A stretch of DNA of 64,000 bases from Antedon mediterranea (Eukaryota > Echinodermata > Crinoidea > Comatulida > Antedonidae), in assembly GCF_964355755.1 (NCBI RefSeq), contig NC_092674.1, positions 10,855,001 to 10,919,000 of the forward strand. Reading direction: 5' to 3'. A model generated the notes under the pieces. The model had not been told where the DNA came from. It saw only the letters and a program-made list of their open reading frames with translations, and made no database searches. Both the position numbers and the translations under genes were made by a program. Shown here piece after piece: positions 12,310 through 23,545 of this stretch. The first letter of the stretch is position 1. Each line of letters begins with the position of its first letter.

Positions 12310-13523
12310 TATTAACCTTCAACTATCAATATATGCACACTATGAATAAACTAAAACTAAATTCAAGTGGCAAACCCAAATCATCGACAACATAACACCC
12401 AACCCTCACACCTACTACATTTCTGCAAATGCAATGCAATAGATAAAACATTACGTTCATCACTCAATTTAACAATTTTTAGAAACCCTGGACACACTGT
12501 TTTAAATTTTCCTCTGACTAATAAGTGATAACAGATTCCCCATCTAAACAATTAGATTTAGTCTGCATTAAGTACTGAAATATCGTCTTCAATAACTTAT
12601 AACATACTTAAAAATATATTACACTAACTACCATACAATGCATTTTTAGTTACTTATAACCAATTTTATATTAATCATATTTTCATCTAGAATGTGGAAG
12701 ACCAGTTTTCGATCAAGTAGAAAAAATTCTAATGAAAAATAAACAATGGACGCCAGCCCTAGACACCATACAGAAAAGTTCACCTAATTTACAAGCAGCC
12801 AATGGTCATCTGGCAATTAAGGGGTCATCGCCATGGATTGTTCAACTTTGGCACACTAAATTTGTACAAATGATATGTGCAGGGGTACTATTGAATCGTC
12901 ACTGGGTACTAACCGCAGCTCATTGCATCCACACAACAAACGGAACCAAGCAGACATTGCGAGTACAACTGGGAGATCATGACTTGGAATTACCAGAGGT
13001 TGGTCAAAGAACGTACAATATCCGAGAGGTCATAGTTCATGAAAACTTCAATAATGACACTTTCGATAATGATATTGTACTTTTAAAGATAGAGGGCAGT
13101 ATTGACTATTCAAATTTCATCATCCCTTGCTGTTTGCCAGAATTAAACGAACATGAACTAGAATTATTTAATTCTGGAGAATTTGGAAAGGTTGTCGGAT
13201 GGGGAAAACTTTCGCAAAACGGACCGTACCCACGATATTTAAATGAGATTCAATTGCCAATTGTATCACAAAAAATATGTAGGGAATCAACCTCGTATCC
13301 TGTAACAGATAATATGTTTTGTGCTGGAAATGGTCGGGCTAAAGGACCAGATGCGTGTACAGGGGACAGTGGCGCCCCCTTAACTATAAATGACGGAAGT
13401 GCAGCATATCTTATAGGGATTGTAAGCTGGGGAGAAGGGTGCGGTAATGAGGGCAAATATGGGTTCTATACCAGAATAAGTAACTACTACAGTTGGTTGG
13501 AGCAACATATGGGACCCTTATAG
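7031..13523 (+). CDS. Secreted EGF + trypsin-like serine protease, non-canonical activation site
   Basis: Exons are 7031-7118, 10687-10842, 11692-11916 and 12691-13523. All introns are phase 1 and GT-AG, giving 433 residues. Exon 1 encodes a signal peptide (MSITSITVLLLVASFARA). Exon 2 is one EGF domain with six cysteines. Exon 3 is a basic patch (RRCRNKKRCR) plus a Thr/Pro/Ser-rich linker. Exon 4 starts with a Cys (ECGRP) and encodes an S1 protease. His57 lies in TAAHC, Asp102 in DNDIVLL, Ser195 in GDSGAP, and Asp189 in DACTGDSG gives trypsin-like specificity. Overall it resembles the vertebrate factor VII/X/protein C catalytic chain but has no Gla domain. The usual R|IVGG is replaced by Q|AANG, so trypsin-type zymogen cleavage is not expected there. 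Additional small exons in the 3.5-kb intron 1 cannot be excluded. Confidence 0.8.
7119..10686. other. Intron 1 of the EGF-protease gene
   Basis: This is an AT-rich intron. No additional cysteine-rich exon with phase-1 boundaries was recognised. It contains a hairpin element at 9321-9415. Confidence 0.5.
9321..9415. repeat. Small inverted-repeat (MITE-like) hairpin
   Basis: The left arm (GGACGTGCAACGCAAG, then ATTTTGACCAATCACAA) pairs imperfectly with the right arm (TTGTGATTGGTAAAATTATT, then GCGC...GTCC). A related segment (GGACGTATGCAAAG, then GACCAATCACAAGC) is at about 11395-11455. Confidence 0.55.
10765..11352 (+). repeat. Tandem array derived from the EGF exon 3' end and its donor site
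   Basis: Five units start at about 10772 (the true exon), 10892, 11012, 11121 and 11233, with a period near 120 bp. Each unit carries the second half of the EGF exon plus the start of the intron (AGGTAAGTAAACAAGATCCC). Similarity falls from left to right. The unit at 10892 has a stop codon after VCVCP, and the unit at 11012 has one EGF cysteine changed to Trp. The downstream units look like decayed pseudo-exons. Confidence 0.8.
11917..12690. other. Intron 3 of the EGF-protease gene
   Basis: This intron is very AT-rich with TTA/ATT-rich simple sequence around 12270-12315. No gene or transposon signature was seen. Confidence 0.5.
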
Positions 13524-13922
13524 ATGTAAATTCCAAAACACTTTAAATACATATTACTAAAACATTCATATTGTTTGTATTTTAAACGGTTGTTCTAAAT
13601 GTAATGTTAATAACTAGGTCTAAGTACTGTATGTTAGACCTTAACAAATAAGTTTGAAAGGCAGGAAGAACTTTTTTGTTTCTTTAAAAAAAATGTTTAT
13701 GTATAGAAAATCAGCATCTGTATTGTATTGTAAGTTGCCATACTTTTTTTTCCTGAATTTATTAATCTTATCAGTAATTGTAAAAATGATGGAGTGCTTC
13801 CACTGCTTAATAATTATTATATATTATATTATAATATTCAGTACACAAATAAATGTATGAAAATATTTTATATTTGTGTATATTTACAGCTAACTTACTA
13901 CACCCCATCATACTAAAAATAA

Positions 13923-16082
13923 CTAACCAATCCTTGGTGGCCGAGTGACGATGTTTTCTTGGTCAACAAATATTCGGACACGATTTGTAACAAAGTCTGC
14001 AGTTACTGCTGAATCAGCTGGTATAATATAAACCTGACGATGAAAAAAACAGTCAGTCATAAGAACAATGCATGGTGGATTATGATATCATTTTATTTCC
14101 TATGTTTAATAAACTGTAAAAATTGCAGTTACTGATTATTACTGATTTTCCTGTATGCTGTTTGACCCTTAGTGTAAATATGTACTGTACCACTAGCCCA
14201 CTCGATAATAATTCACTATATAAACTACAGTAGCTTAAATGTAATAGGCCTAAAATGATTTATTTAAAAATGTAAATGTATGAGCATAACATGTTTCTCG
14301 CAGACTAACTGAGCTGAATTGCGCAAGTGTGGGCTGTGTACACAACAGTACTCATGTCTTTTAAATTAAACAGGACAGGGGATGAGAGGGACCAGTACAC
14401 TAGGGTAACAATACCTACCCTTCCAAAAGATGCACTGGGTTCACGCGTTACATTGTGTACATTTATGATGTTGACAGAACGTAATTGTTTTATGAGAACT
14501 TTGATCCAAAATTTCCAACTATTTCATTCAAAATCTAAAAACGTCACAGGAAACAAACATTTTTTTTTTATGGTTTGTGGTTACAATATAATATTAACAT
14601 ATTTAAAATTTGCTTATCTTATCTAACAATTTTCTATGAATCTAAATTGCCAAATATTTGTTTAAAAAAATAGAATTTTGGGAATATGTCATTTAATTTT
14701 GATTGATTTATAATCTGTATTTTGGCATCTGCAATGGGCCTCTCTTCTGCGTTGTAAAGAAACTCACTCATGTTGATAAAAACAATTTATAATCAAAATG
14801 ATTAGCCTATTATTTTTTCCCAATGAATAAAGAATACTACTGTAGCCCCACAAAAGCATACTCTATATTTAGCAGATGTCTCCATTTAGAAAAATTAAAT
14901 ATAGGCGTATCCAACTTGTATTTTTTTAGGAGATCTACTCCTTGACTCCAGCAGTTTTAGGAGTTTTTTGGAAGCGACCAGTTGAATATGCATATTAGAC
15001 TCTGAAGGAGGGCGCTATTATAAAAAATATCAGGTATAAGTATCTATAGTAAACAATTGTTTTACAGTTTTTCCATTAAGTACTTATTTAACGGAGTATT
15101 TTGAGCGTTGAGATTGTTCTTAACGAAAAACCTTGCGTTGTCAACGTTTTCTATTTGAATGACTTTCTGTTGAGCACAAATTTACAATTCGAATACAAAA
15201 AGTACTCAACGAATCTTTATGTTAACAACGAAAGTTCCCATTCGGAGCTTTCTAACATAATGTCAATATGAAAGAAATCTAGTAATAGAGCATCAATTTA
15301 TGCTATATCTTGATATATTTTAGTATATCCAAAAAAAAAAAGAATTGATAATAATCTCGCAATTTATATTGAGAAACTTAGAAGAAAGAAAAAAAAGAGA
15401 GTTACCTTTAAGTTTGGATAATCATTAAGTATTTGACTTCTTGCTACATCACCTGTCTGTGGAAAAAAACATGCATTTTTTATTGTACTATAATAACACA
15501 CAAATTTATAACTTAAAGTTGCAATAACGTATAACGTAATTATTTTACCGTTCCATGCACTATAGAACACAAGGGATTTCCATATAATATATGTGGAGGC
15601 CTTTTAAAATACCGTAGGCCTCAGTATATTATTTTAAACTAATCTAATTGCTACTAAAACAAGGTAGCAAATAGACAAACACTGTATCCAAAATACAAAT
15701 TATAGTCTAGATACACCTGACATTTTATGTACAGAATTATTTAGAAAATCTTTAGTTTTTTTTGTTTATCCAGTAGAACCTCTGTTATGGGGGGGGGGGG
15801 GGGTTACATCAAAGTGTCCCCTTAATAGGAGTGTCCCCTGAATGTACAAATGTAAGTTTGAAATAATATAATAAAATTCATTCGTGGAATACCTCTCTGA
15901 CAACCAGAATTACCCCAACAAGTCTGTGATTAAAACTGCTGTGATGAAAATATACATACCTCTCCAACTAACTCTGGCCATTCTGTTTGCCGACCTCCTC
16001 CACTACAACAACAGTAAGATATGTCTATATGTATCACAACAAGTAAGTACAAAAACAAAAGGCGTATCTGTAACCTCATCAT
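13923..16082 (-). CDS. Secreted serine-protease inhibitor, potato inhibitor I (CI-2/eglin) family, copy 1, P1 Ala
   Basis: Three minus-strand exons, 16082-15960, 15456-15406 and 14033-13923 (phases 0 and 0), give 94 residues. The ATG at 16082 follows an in-frame TGA at once, and a second Met follows. Exon 1 encodes a hydrophobic signal (MMRLQIRLLFLYLLVVIHI) and EWPELVGE, the conserved start of this fold. Exon 2 is the helix (ARSQILNDYPNLK). Exon 3 holds the reactive loop and core: VYIIPADSAVTA|DFVTNRVRIFVD, ending RPPRIG. By alignment with eglin c (Leu45-Asp46) the P1-P1' pair is Ala-Asp, and the loop-supporting arginines (NRVR) are kept. Ala at P1 suggests an elastase- or subtilisin-like target. 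It is convergent with the EGF-protease gene, whose stop lies 400 bp away. The exons are short and are linked by the common structure shared with the gene at 19613-23545. Confidence 0.85.
14034..15405. other. Intron 2 of inhibitor copy 1
   Basis: No coding content was recognised. It contains one copy of the CGTTGAGTACTTTTT inverted-repeat family at 15066-15240. Confidence 0.45.
15066..15240 (-). mobile_element. MITE-like repeat, copy 1 (inverted relative to 24196-24362)
   Basis: The segment matches 24196-24362 on the opposite strand over roughly 150 bp, sharing ACTTTCTGTTGAGCACAAAT and AATTCGAATACAAAAAGTAC. The family carries CGTTGAGTACTTTTT near both ends in inverted orientation, which fits a MITE. 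Confidence 0.65.
15789..15845. repeat. Poly-G run and CAGTAGAACCTCT repeat fragment
   Basis: CAGTAGAACCTCT is followed by a long G run and GTGTCCCCTTAATAGG/GTGTCCCCTGAAT words. The same style of sequence forms the tandem array at 42090-42440. Confidence 0.45.
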
Positions 16083-16469
16083 AAACTCTCAGGTTGATCG
16101 TCAATTACTTGAGTGAAAATGCATTTGGATACGTAAAGGATCATCCAATGCTTACAAGTTTGTCTTCACTGCTGATGCAAAGAAGAAAAAAACAATGTGT
16201 TACACAATCTGGCGTAGATACTTTCAGGCAAGAGTGAGCAATCGATTGAGCGAAATGGGAATGTGTGAGTCTTTCAACCATTAAAAATTGCAACAATAAA
16301 CAAACGTTCAGATTACCGAGCGATTAAATTACAAGACTTATCTAGACTAGAATTATCATAACCAGTTTAATAGGTTTTTTATTCATACAAGAAATAAAAA
16401 TTCCAGAACTCGAAATTACAAACTTATTTTATAATCATGTATGATTCCACCAAACTTTCAAGTTAAAAT

Positions 16470-16828
16470 CACGATTGTGAGGCATTTCATGAATAGGCAA
16501 ACTGCCTTAAAATATCTTGATATGTTTTGAGAAACTATTCTCATCATCAGAACAGAAAACAACGCCTACCACATCACGTGGAGGAAACCTTCCTTGAACA
16601 AACAAATCTATAACTTAGGCGTCACGCTTGCCATACGATTGTTTGTTGTCCATGTTCCTTGGTTTTTTTTATCATGCTAATTACTTCCCATTTACATACA
16701 ACCTGTCATATTGGTATAAGTACTCTACTAGGCGTTGTTTTCTGTTCTGATGATGAGAATAGTTTCTTGAAATATATCAAAGACATTTTAAGGCAGTTTG
16801 CCTATTCATCAAATGCCTCACAATCGTT
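16470..16828. repeat. Large inverted repeat (about 100-bp arms)
   Basis: Arms 16470-16569 and 16729-16828 are reverse complements at about 90% identity (shared words TTCTGATGATGAGAATAGTT and GGCAGTTTGCCTATTCAT). The spacer is about 160 bp. It lies 0.4 kb upstream of the start of inhibitor copy 1. Confidence 0.8.
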
Positions 16829-18559
16829 ATTTTATAATACTTGTACTGTTAAGTTTATATTTGACTGCACCACACCACATTTAAGTGCCCCGTTCTAAAG
16901 GTGAAGTGTCTGAAATAAGTAAATAATTATAATAAACCCCGACGATACAAGCTTAAAACATAACTTGTTTTTACCCAAGGTTAAGAGATAGTATTTCTAA
17001 ATATACCAAAATGTAAAATTATGAATACGATTTTATTGCAAATTTTATTGCAGATTTTACCTGGTGATGGTAAGGATTTGAACTTGAATGTGCTATTTAA
17101 TCTGGGAAAGGAGTAACTACATGGATAAAATTAAATGAAATATAATTTCATACTTTGTTTTGAGGCAAATAAATATATAACGCTTTACAGTCTTTTAGTC
17201 TCGTTGGATATCATCTGAATAAACAGCATTCCATGAAAATTTAATTACTGAAAGCTAAACCACATCCAGGCAGAAGATAATTAATTGCTGTATTAAAGGA
17301 TGAAGTAAGGCAGCATATGACGCAACCCACTGCACATGTGATATCAAGTTTGTTGTTATTGTTATTTCAGCAGGGCTAGGGAATAGATTGTATTGGTTCT
17401 CGATGCTTTGTAGTAAACAGATACATTCAACACCAATTCAAGAATCAATTATCTTGTTACGTACACAACCGTTTATGAAAATAATCCTTGTTTTATTATT
17501 CAAAGAGTTTTACATTGCAACAAAACTCCAGAGCCACTCCAGAGTTTACATACAGGCACTGGCCTGTTTGGTGGGAATTTAAAAAAACAAATAATTCCAG
17601 AAGTATGTCTAATGTCTTATAGCGTGCATATTTTGAGGAAAACATTTCAGCATCATGGGGCAGTAGCATATAAACAATTTACTGAAAACTCAACTATTTA
17701 ATGTGATGTATTTTTTATTTTCAGTATATTGATATTAACACCGTGGTTTTTTTATCAGAAGGTGTATACATTTATGTTCTATATGCTAAAGCTACAAAAC
17801 AATATGTTCTTAGAATCAAGTTATTGTAATATTTTTATAGATGTTGATGCTTTTCTATTTTATTTATTCATTTATTTGAACTACCCTGTTTTATCGGTGG
17901 CAATCAACAACAATGCAATGTTTTTATGATACTGATTTAGTTTCTTTTCCAGAATAATGGACGAACATTGACCATGATCCACTCTATTAAAATAGCAAAT
18001 CCAAATTACAGTATTTGTCACCAAACAAACCTACAGACTCTAATCTTTCTATCAGAGAACAATTTTAAGTTAAGTCTGGATAAACAAGATGAGATAACTA
18101 TATATGATATTGTCAATATTTATTGAGGTTTGAAACATCCACTTACGTGTCACCAGTACCGATTAGTTCAGACTTCATGGCGAATGGATGTAGACGATTA
18201 AAGTGATAACATTCTACTGTACCACATTGAGAATCATTGCTATCCAATCAGATTTTAACGTACGAAGAAAAGGGCCTGTTCAGACATAACATGGAGTTAT
18301 GCCTTCATATCGACGCGGCATACAATTCAATAGGTCTGAACCAGAAAAAGATTAGTGGAAGCCATCTCCTACGGCAGTGATCTTTTGTACAAGAATAGTG
18401 TGACACTTATGATACGAAAGTTATGCATCAATGACTGCCCACCAAAATCAAATTTACTCTTACTGTACATACCAGATGTTATGTGACCTTGCTAGAGATG
18501 AAACGAATCTGAACGTACCAAGAGTAGGCTGTTGGCTGTAAATTTTTTCAGTCTCACAG

Positions 18560-18700
18560 ACTTTACCTGGCCCTGCGGTTTATAGTCGTTATCTGAGAAG
18601 AGTTGTTAACCATGAAGCGAGTGAGCCTCGAACCCTTGTCGATATTATGGCTATGTATTAAGGTTCCTCTGTCTTAATCGCTCAGTCACTCACCTGCAAG
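18560..18700 (-). mobile_element. tRNA-derived SINE, copy C (head only)
   Basis: The segment matches the head half of the SINE at 37258-37586, sharing CGGTTTATAGTC, GAGTGAGCCTCGAACCC (box B, minus) and CTGTCTTAATCGCTCAGTCA (box A region). It is more diverged than copies A and B and lacks the body. Confidence 0.65.
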
Positions 18701-19612
18701 TCTCCACCAATCACAGCGTCCCTTTCTCTTACCTAGGCCCATTAAATACATTTGGGTCACCAACCCGAAAGTTAAATAACACTTTTTTCAAACAGATTAA
18801 CGATTATATTTGCCAATATAATTCTTGTGTGAGCCTTTAATTCAATTTGCATTGGTATTAGGAACAGCTTTCAAATTAAAACAAAAAGTCTGTTTTTGCA
18901 AAAACAAAACATTTATTCATACCACATTTTTATTATTGCAATCATCAATTGATTTTTAAAGAATAATCTAAAGAATCACTGACAAATTTAGTGTATAAAT
19001 TATAAATTCATAAAATAAAAATATAAGATTTAACAATTTAAAAAATCTATTATTAATTACAATTTGCAAAAGTTGGTTGTGTGTAAACTACAAATAATAT
19101 ATAATCTGCAACATTTCAGACATAAATGTTATTTTTGGTTTACCCACAATTCACTTTCCTATGAAAAACTAAACAAAATGTATTATTACATAATATCTAA
19201 TTCTTTGAAATTTCCATGTACTGTATAATAAAATTAGCACCCATTATCACTCTATTCAAAATTATATCCTTGTTGGTCCAATTATAATTATATCAAAATA
19301 TATCTGCTCAAAATTACACAATTGTATATAATTATTATCAATATATCTTATATTTCGTTATACTGTATGATCTAAAATAATCTAGTCTAGACTCTATTTG
19401 ATAGTTCCGTCAAGAATAATAATTCTTCCATGTACTTTTGTTATGAAATATATTGAGTGATTGATTGATTTAACGGTCAAGATTTCCCATGTAGCATTTG
19501 TATACAAATGTTGTTTGATTGTTTGGTTTAATATAGTTTATATAGTTATATAATCTTTAGTGTGAATTAAGAATATTTATAAATTCTTGTGCTGTCCACA
19601 GAGTGTTGATCT

Positions 19613-22600
19613 TTAACCGGTTTTCGGTGGACGAACAACAACTTGATTATCATCAACGAAGATTCTCACACGATCTTCTCTAAAGTCCATTGTCATCATG
19701 TCGTCTTTATTAAGAATGACAATCTTTAGAATAAATAAATGAAATGTCATAACAAAATACAAAGAACCTGGCTAAAAAAGGTTTGTTCTTGTTAATGACA
19801 TAGAAATAAGGAATGTTTGTTTGCTGAATTGTGAACATATTTCATGAGTTGGAATTTAACGAGAAGAAGCCGAGTTAAATGAGGTAGTCCAGACAAAATT
19901 GACAGATGGTTAGTAAATAACGTGGAGATAAAAAAGTTCTTGATTCATTAATTATTAATATTAAATCAATAATTATGTAAATCCAGATGTAGATAAATCA
20001 CTTTTGTGATAGCATACTATATATCAAAATGTGAATAAATGGTATGAAACAGCTTACTTCAGTATGCTAAAATTCTACAGTACTTCAATTGGACACCCTC
20101 ACTCACTTTTTAGACCTAATAATTGATTTTTAAGAGAAAAACTGTTCAAAATGATTTGTAATACTGACCTTCAGCTCTGGGCGTTCCTTAGAAATAAACT
20201 TCTGAGCTTCCTCACCTTTCTGTGAAAATTAAATTTGATTGAAATGAATGAATCCAGATCAAATGTCATACCATAGCTCTAAACCTAAACCCTAACCATT
20301 TGATTTTGATTTGATTTATTTTGGCATCAGTACATAAAATATCACAGACATACAATTAAAATTGGTAAATATAAAAATACCAAAATAAAACAAGGATGCC
20401 AAGGATAACTCATAAAAGTCCTCTACGGACTTGTTTCCAATGAGGTCCTTTGAAAGAACAGCAAAAAAGACAAACAAAGCAACATATAAAAAAACAAAAA
20501 ACAGCAAAAAGGACAATCGAAAAAAGAAGAAGCGCTAATTAAATAGTTTCTAGAGCTAGTGAACGTTCCTGTAGATACTTTTTAACTTTACTTTTAAAAC
20601 AATAAACAGTTTGTGATTCCTTAATGTTAATTGGTAAATTATTCCATTCTTTAATAGCATTGTAAAAAAAGGTCACATGTGCCATTGGCTTGATAGTTGG
20701 GATTCTAAAATTAAAATTGCATCCCCTAGTATTGTAATTATGACTGTCTGAAATTCTAATAAAACGATTGCATAAATAAGGTGGACAACAATGATTATAT
20801 ATTTTAAAAACATGACAGACTCTAAGAAATTCGACACGGTCTTGGACTTTTAACATACCAACATCGTTTAGCTGAGATTGACCAACATGAGATCGGGGAC
20901 CTAACTTTTTTATAAAACGAACCATTTTGTTTTGAGTCGTTTGTAATTTTGATTTTAAATTTTTATTTACCGTAGAAGACCATGAGCAAACCGAATAATC
21001 GAACATCAGTTGGATTAAAGCAAAACTAAGAATTTTGCGACAATGAGAATTAAGAAATGATGATTGTCGGTACAGAAATTTCAGTCTGCCGTTTGCTTTG
21101 TTTATAACAGAGCGGGCAATGACGTCACCTGATACATTTTGGTCAATCTCAATACCTAGATATTTGATAGATTTTGATCCATTTATAGTCGTTCCAAAGC
21201 AATCAATATAGAATTTGTTTACTTTGCTTAATCTACGTTTAGAACCAAACAGGATGCATTCGGTCTTACCCATATGAAGCGAAAGTTGATTGTCGATCAG
21301 CCAATTATTGCATGATACGAGATTGTTTTGGAGTTTAGATTGGATTGCGACTGGATCTTTATGGGAGTAAAAAATTGCACAATCGTCAGCGTACAAAACA
21401 ACTTTACAATCACTTTCGATACTTGATGGTAGGTCATTCACGTAAATAAGAAACAAGAGAGGACCCAAAAGGCTACCCTGGGGGACTCCACATACAATGT
21501 CAATAGAGTCCGATTTGGTACCTTTAATATCGACAATCTGATTTCGCCCAGACAGATACGCTTGAAACCAACCGATAGACCGGCATCCTACTGTAGATAC
21601 TTAAGTTTTTTACACAAAATATCATGATTGACCGAGTCAAAGGCCTTTTGGACATCGAGTAAAACCATACCCGTAAATAAACCATTTGACATTTGAACTC
21701 TAAGGTGATCTCTAAGATGGATAAGACATGTGTCGGTAGAAAAAACATTTCAAAATTGTAATCAACTTTTGGATGGATGTCGCACGCAAATTACAATATG
21801 CTGTCCTGAACATGGTTCTGCGTGCAATTGGAACACATAGTGTAACAAATGAACGTATGAATACAGACTGAGAACCTACTGTACGTTGGAAATAAAGAAA
21901 TAGGCCGGTTGGGTAGCTGAATGGGTAGTGCCTGGGTTTTGCAATGTAATGCTTTAGCATTAGGGTAGGGTTCGAAACTCATTGTTGGTCTTTTTTTGTT
22001 TTTTTTTTACTCACCATCTTCTTTATTGACCATATTGATCATCTTTTCTCACCATTTTCCTAAAGGGATGTTTTTTCTTTAGGTTACGAGGGCCATAGGC
22101 CCGATCGGGTCAATAGGCATAGATATAGAATCTAGCTTGGATCTACGACTAGACGTAGATGCATCCACTGCCTTTTAAAAATATGGGGTGGGGGGGAGAC
22201 AAGCTCCTAAAATAGGCCTATCCTTTTTTTACGGTCTTTGTTATTTGGTTATTTTCAGATTTAAAATGTTTACAATGCCCAGCACAAGAATATTACAGTG
22301 CGTATAATAGAGGTTTAGACTATGGATGGTGGTGACTTATTGTTTAGAAAACCTACTAACTAGCCAGCTAGCCTATGATGCATGTTAAATTAAATAGGCC
22401 TGTCACGATAAATATGGTCCGGGGCCAAAATCGGTCCGGCCGGACCAGTTTTGGTCACTGCCAAAATCGGTCCGGGCTTTTCTTCTGTCGATTTTAATTG
22501 AATTACTAACTGTTTTAAGTTGTTTTTATGGCTAGAAAAATATTCCATGATATAATAGTAAGTTTTATCTTGTCGGATAAATACTAAAAATAAATGTATT

Positions 22601-23545
22601 TTATCTAAAAACATGACTTAGGTGGGGTGTTCACTCATATTTCGGCCTGCCACACACTCACATGAACGGGTATATGAGACGCTGATATTGCCAGCTAGAT
22701 TTTATTTATGATTGAGGCCTTTTTCTTTCCTCAGCCTAATCAATATTGGATAATTGTTTTATAATAATTAATTGTATTGAATTGATATATTGATTGATTA
22801 ACCATAAATAATTAATAAATTTAATTGTTTTTAACATCATGGGGAAACGAAGATGTTAAAAAAGAACAAAATGGATTAAAAACAGGCAGAGATACATATT
22901 GTATACAAAAAGCCTAACAATTAGTACTAATTATTGATGAGTTACTACTAATTAATATTGATAATAAAAAAAACAGGCTTAATTTATAATATTAAAATAA
23001 CAAATAAAACCCCATAGTTTTCAATATAATGACTAATCATGGCCTTTTTTTTTAATGATATAGGCCTATACATTATGACTCATTTTGCACACCATTATTT
23101 GTAAGACCGGACCATATTTGGCGGCCAAAATTGGTCCGGCCGGACAGGTTTTTGGCAGCCATAAATGGTCCCCCGGACTGATTTTGGCAGCCAAAACTGG
23201 TCCGCCGGACCGATTTTGGCCCGGACTGATTTTGGTGTGACAGGCCTGCCTATAATGAGGAAAAGCAAATCTATAGGCATCCAATACATACAATGTGAGC
23301 CTACACATGCTTAGCTTTCTACAAATTCCTAGACTAACTAACTATATCTAATCTTGGGTAACAAATTTTATTACCTTTCCGACAAGAGATGGCCATTCAT
23401 TCGGCATATTTTCCGGCTTAATTTGAGTGTTCTCTGTCTCTAAACTAGGCTTATCCTCAGAAGTTGTGATTGCAGCTCTTTTGCAACAGGTAACCGATGA
23501 TGCGAGGAAGACTACACCTAAAACAACCACTAAAACCGATTTCAT
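19613..23545 (-). CDS. Secreted serine-protease inhibitor, potato inhibitor I (CI-2/eglin) family, copy 2, P1 Met
   Basis: Three minus-strand exons, 23545-23375, 20219-20169 and 19723-19613 (phases 0 and 0), give 110 residues. Exons 2 and 3 have exactly the same lengths (51 and 111 nt) as in copy 1. Exon 1 encodes a signal peptide (MKSVLVVVLGVVFLASSVTC), an acidic/Thr-rich spacer and EWPSLVGK. Exon 2 is AQKFISKERPELK. Exon 3 is IVILNKDDMMTM|DFREDRVRIFVD, ending RPPKTG. The reactive bond is Met-Asp by alignment with barley CI-2 (Met59-Glu60), and the stabilising arginines (DRVR) are present. This predicts inhibition of chymotrypsin-, elastase- or subtilisin-like enzymes outside the cell. The 3.1-kb intron 1 hosts a LINE and a hAT-like element. 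Confidence 0.87.
20290..21750 (-). mobile_element. 5'-truncated CR1/Jockey-type LINE with reverse transcriptase fragment
   Basis: The minus strand encodes the RT palm: DVQKAFDSVNHD (domain A; upstream part, separated by a frameshift/stop near 21590), GVPQGSLLGPLLFLIYVNDL and VVLYADDCAIF (catalytic YADD), then the thumb and a C-terminal tail ending at about 20539. The 3' end carries a short AAATC-type repeat tail (20297-20325). It begins at about 21750 inside the RT domain, so it is dead on arrival. It sits in intron 1 of inhibitor copy 2, in the same orientation. Confidence 0.85.
21900..21985 (+). mobile_element. tRNA-like SINE head
   Basis: A box A-like GTAGCTGAATGGGTAGTG and box B-like GGGTTCGAAACTC lie at tRNA-like spacing, followed by a T-rich run. 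A functional tRNA gene is unlikely because the acceptor stem does not close. A SINE head or tRNA pseudogene fits better. Confidence 0.5.
22396..23247. mobile_element. hAT-like non-autonomous element with CCGGACC-rich ends
   Basis: The ends are AGGCCTGTCAC (22396) and its inverse GTGACAGGCCT (23247). Both subterminal regions are loaded with GGTCCGGCCGGACC-type words in an otherwise AT-rich region. The interior has no transposase frame. No clear 8-bp target duplication was seen, so the hAT assignment rests on the termini only. Confidence 0.6.

Larger units (their letters stand above)
16083..19612. other. Intergenic stretch between the two inhibitor genes
   Basis: No gene was recognised. It contains the large inverted repeat at 16470-16828 and a SINE fragment at 18560-18700. 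The rest is AT-rich and unassigned. Confidence 0.45.

Noticed and set aside
21900-21985. Functional tRNA gene
   Set aside because: Box A and box B are present but the acceptor and anticodon stems do not close convincingly; it was kept as a SINE head.
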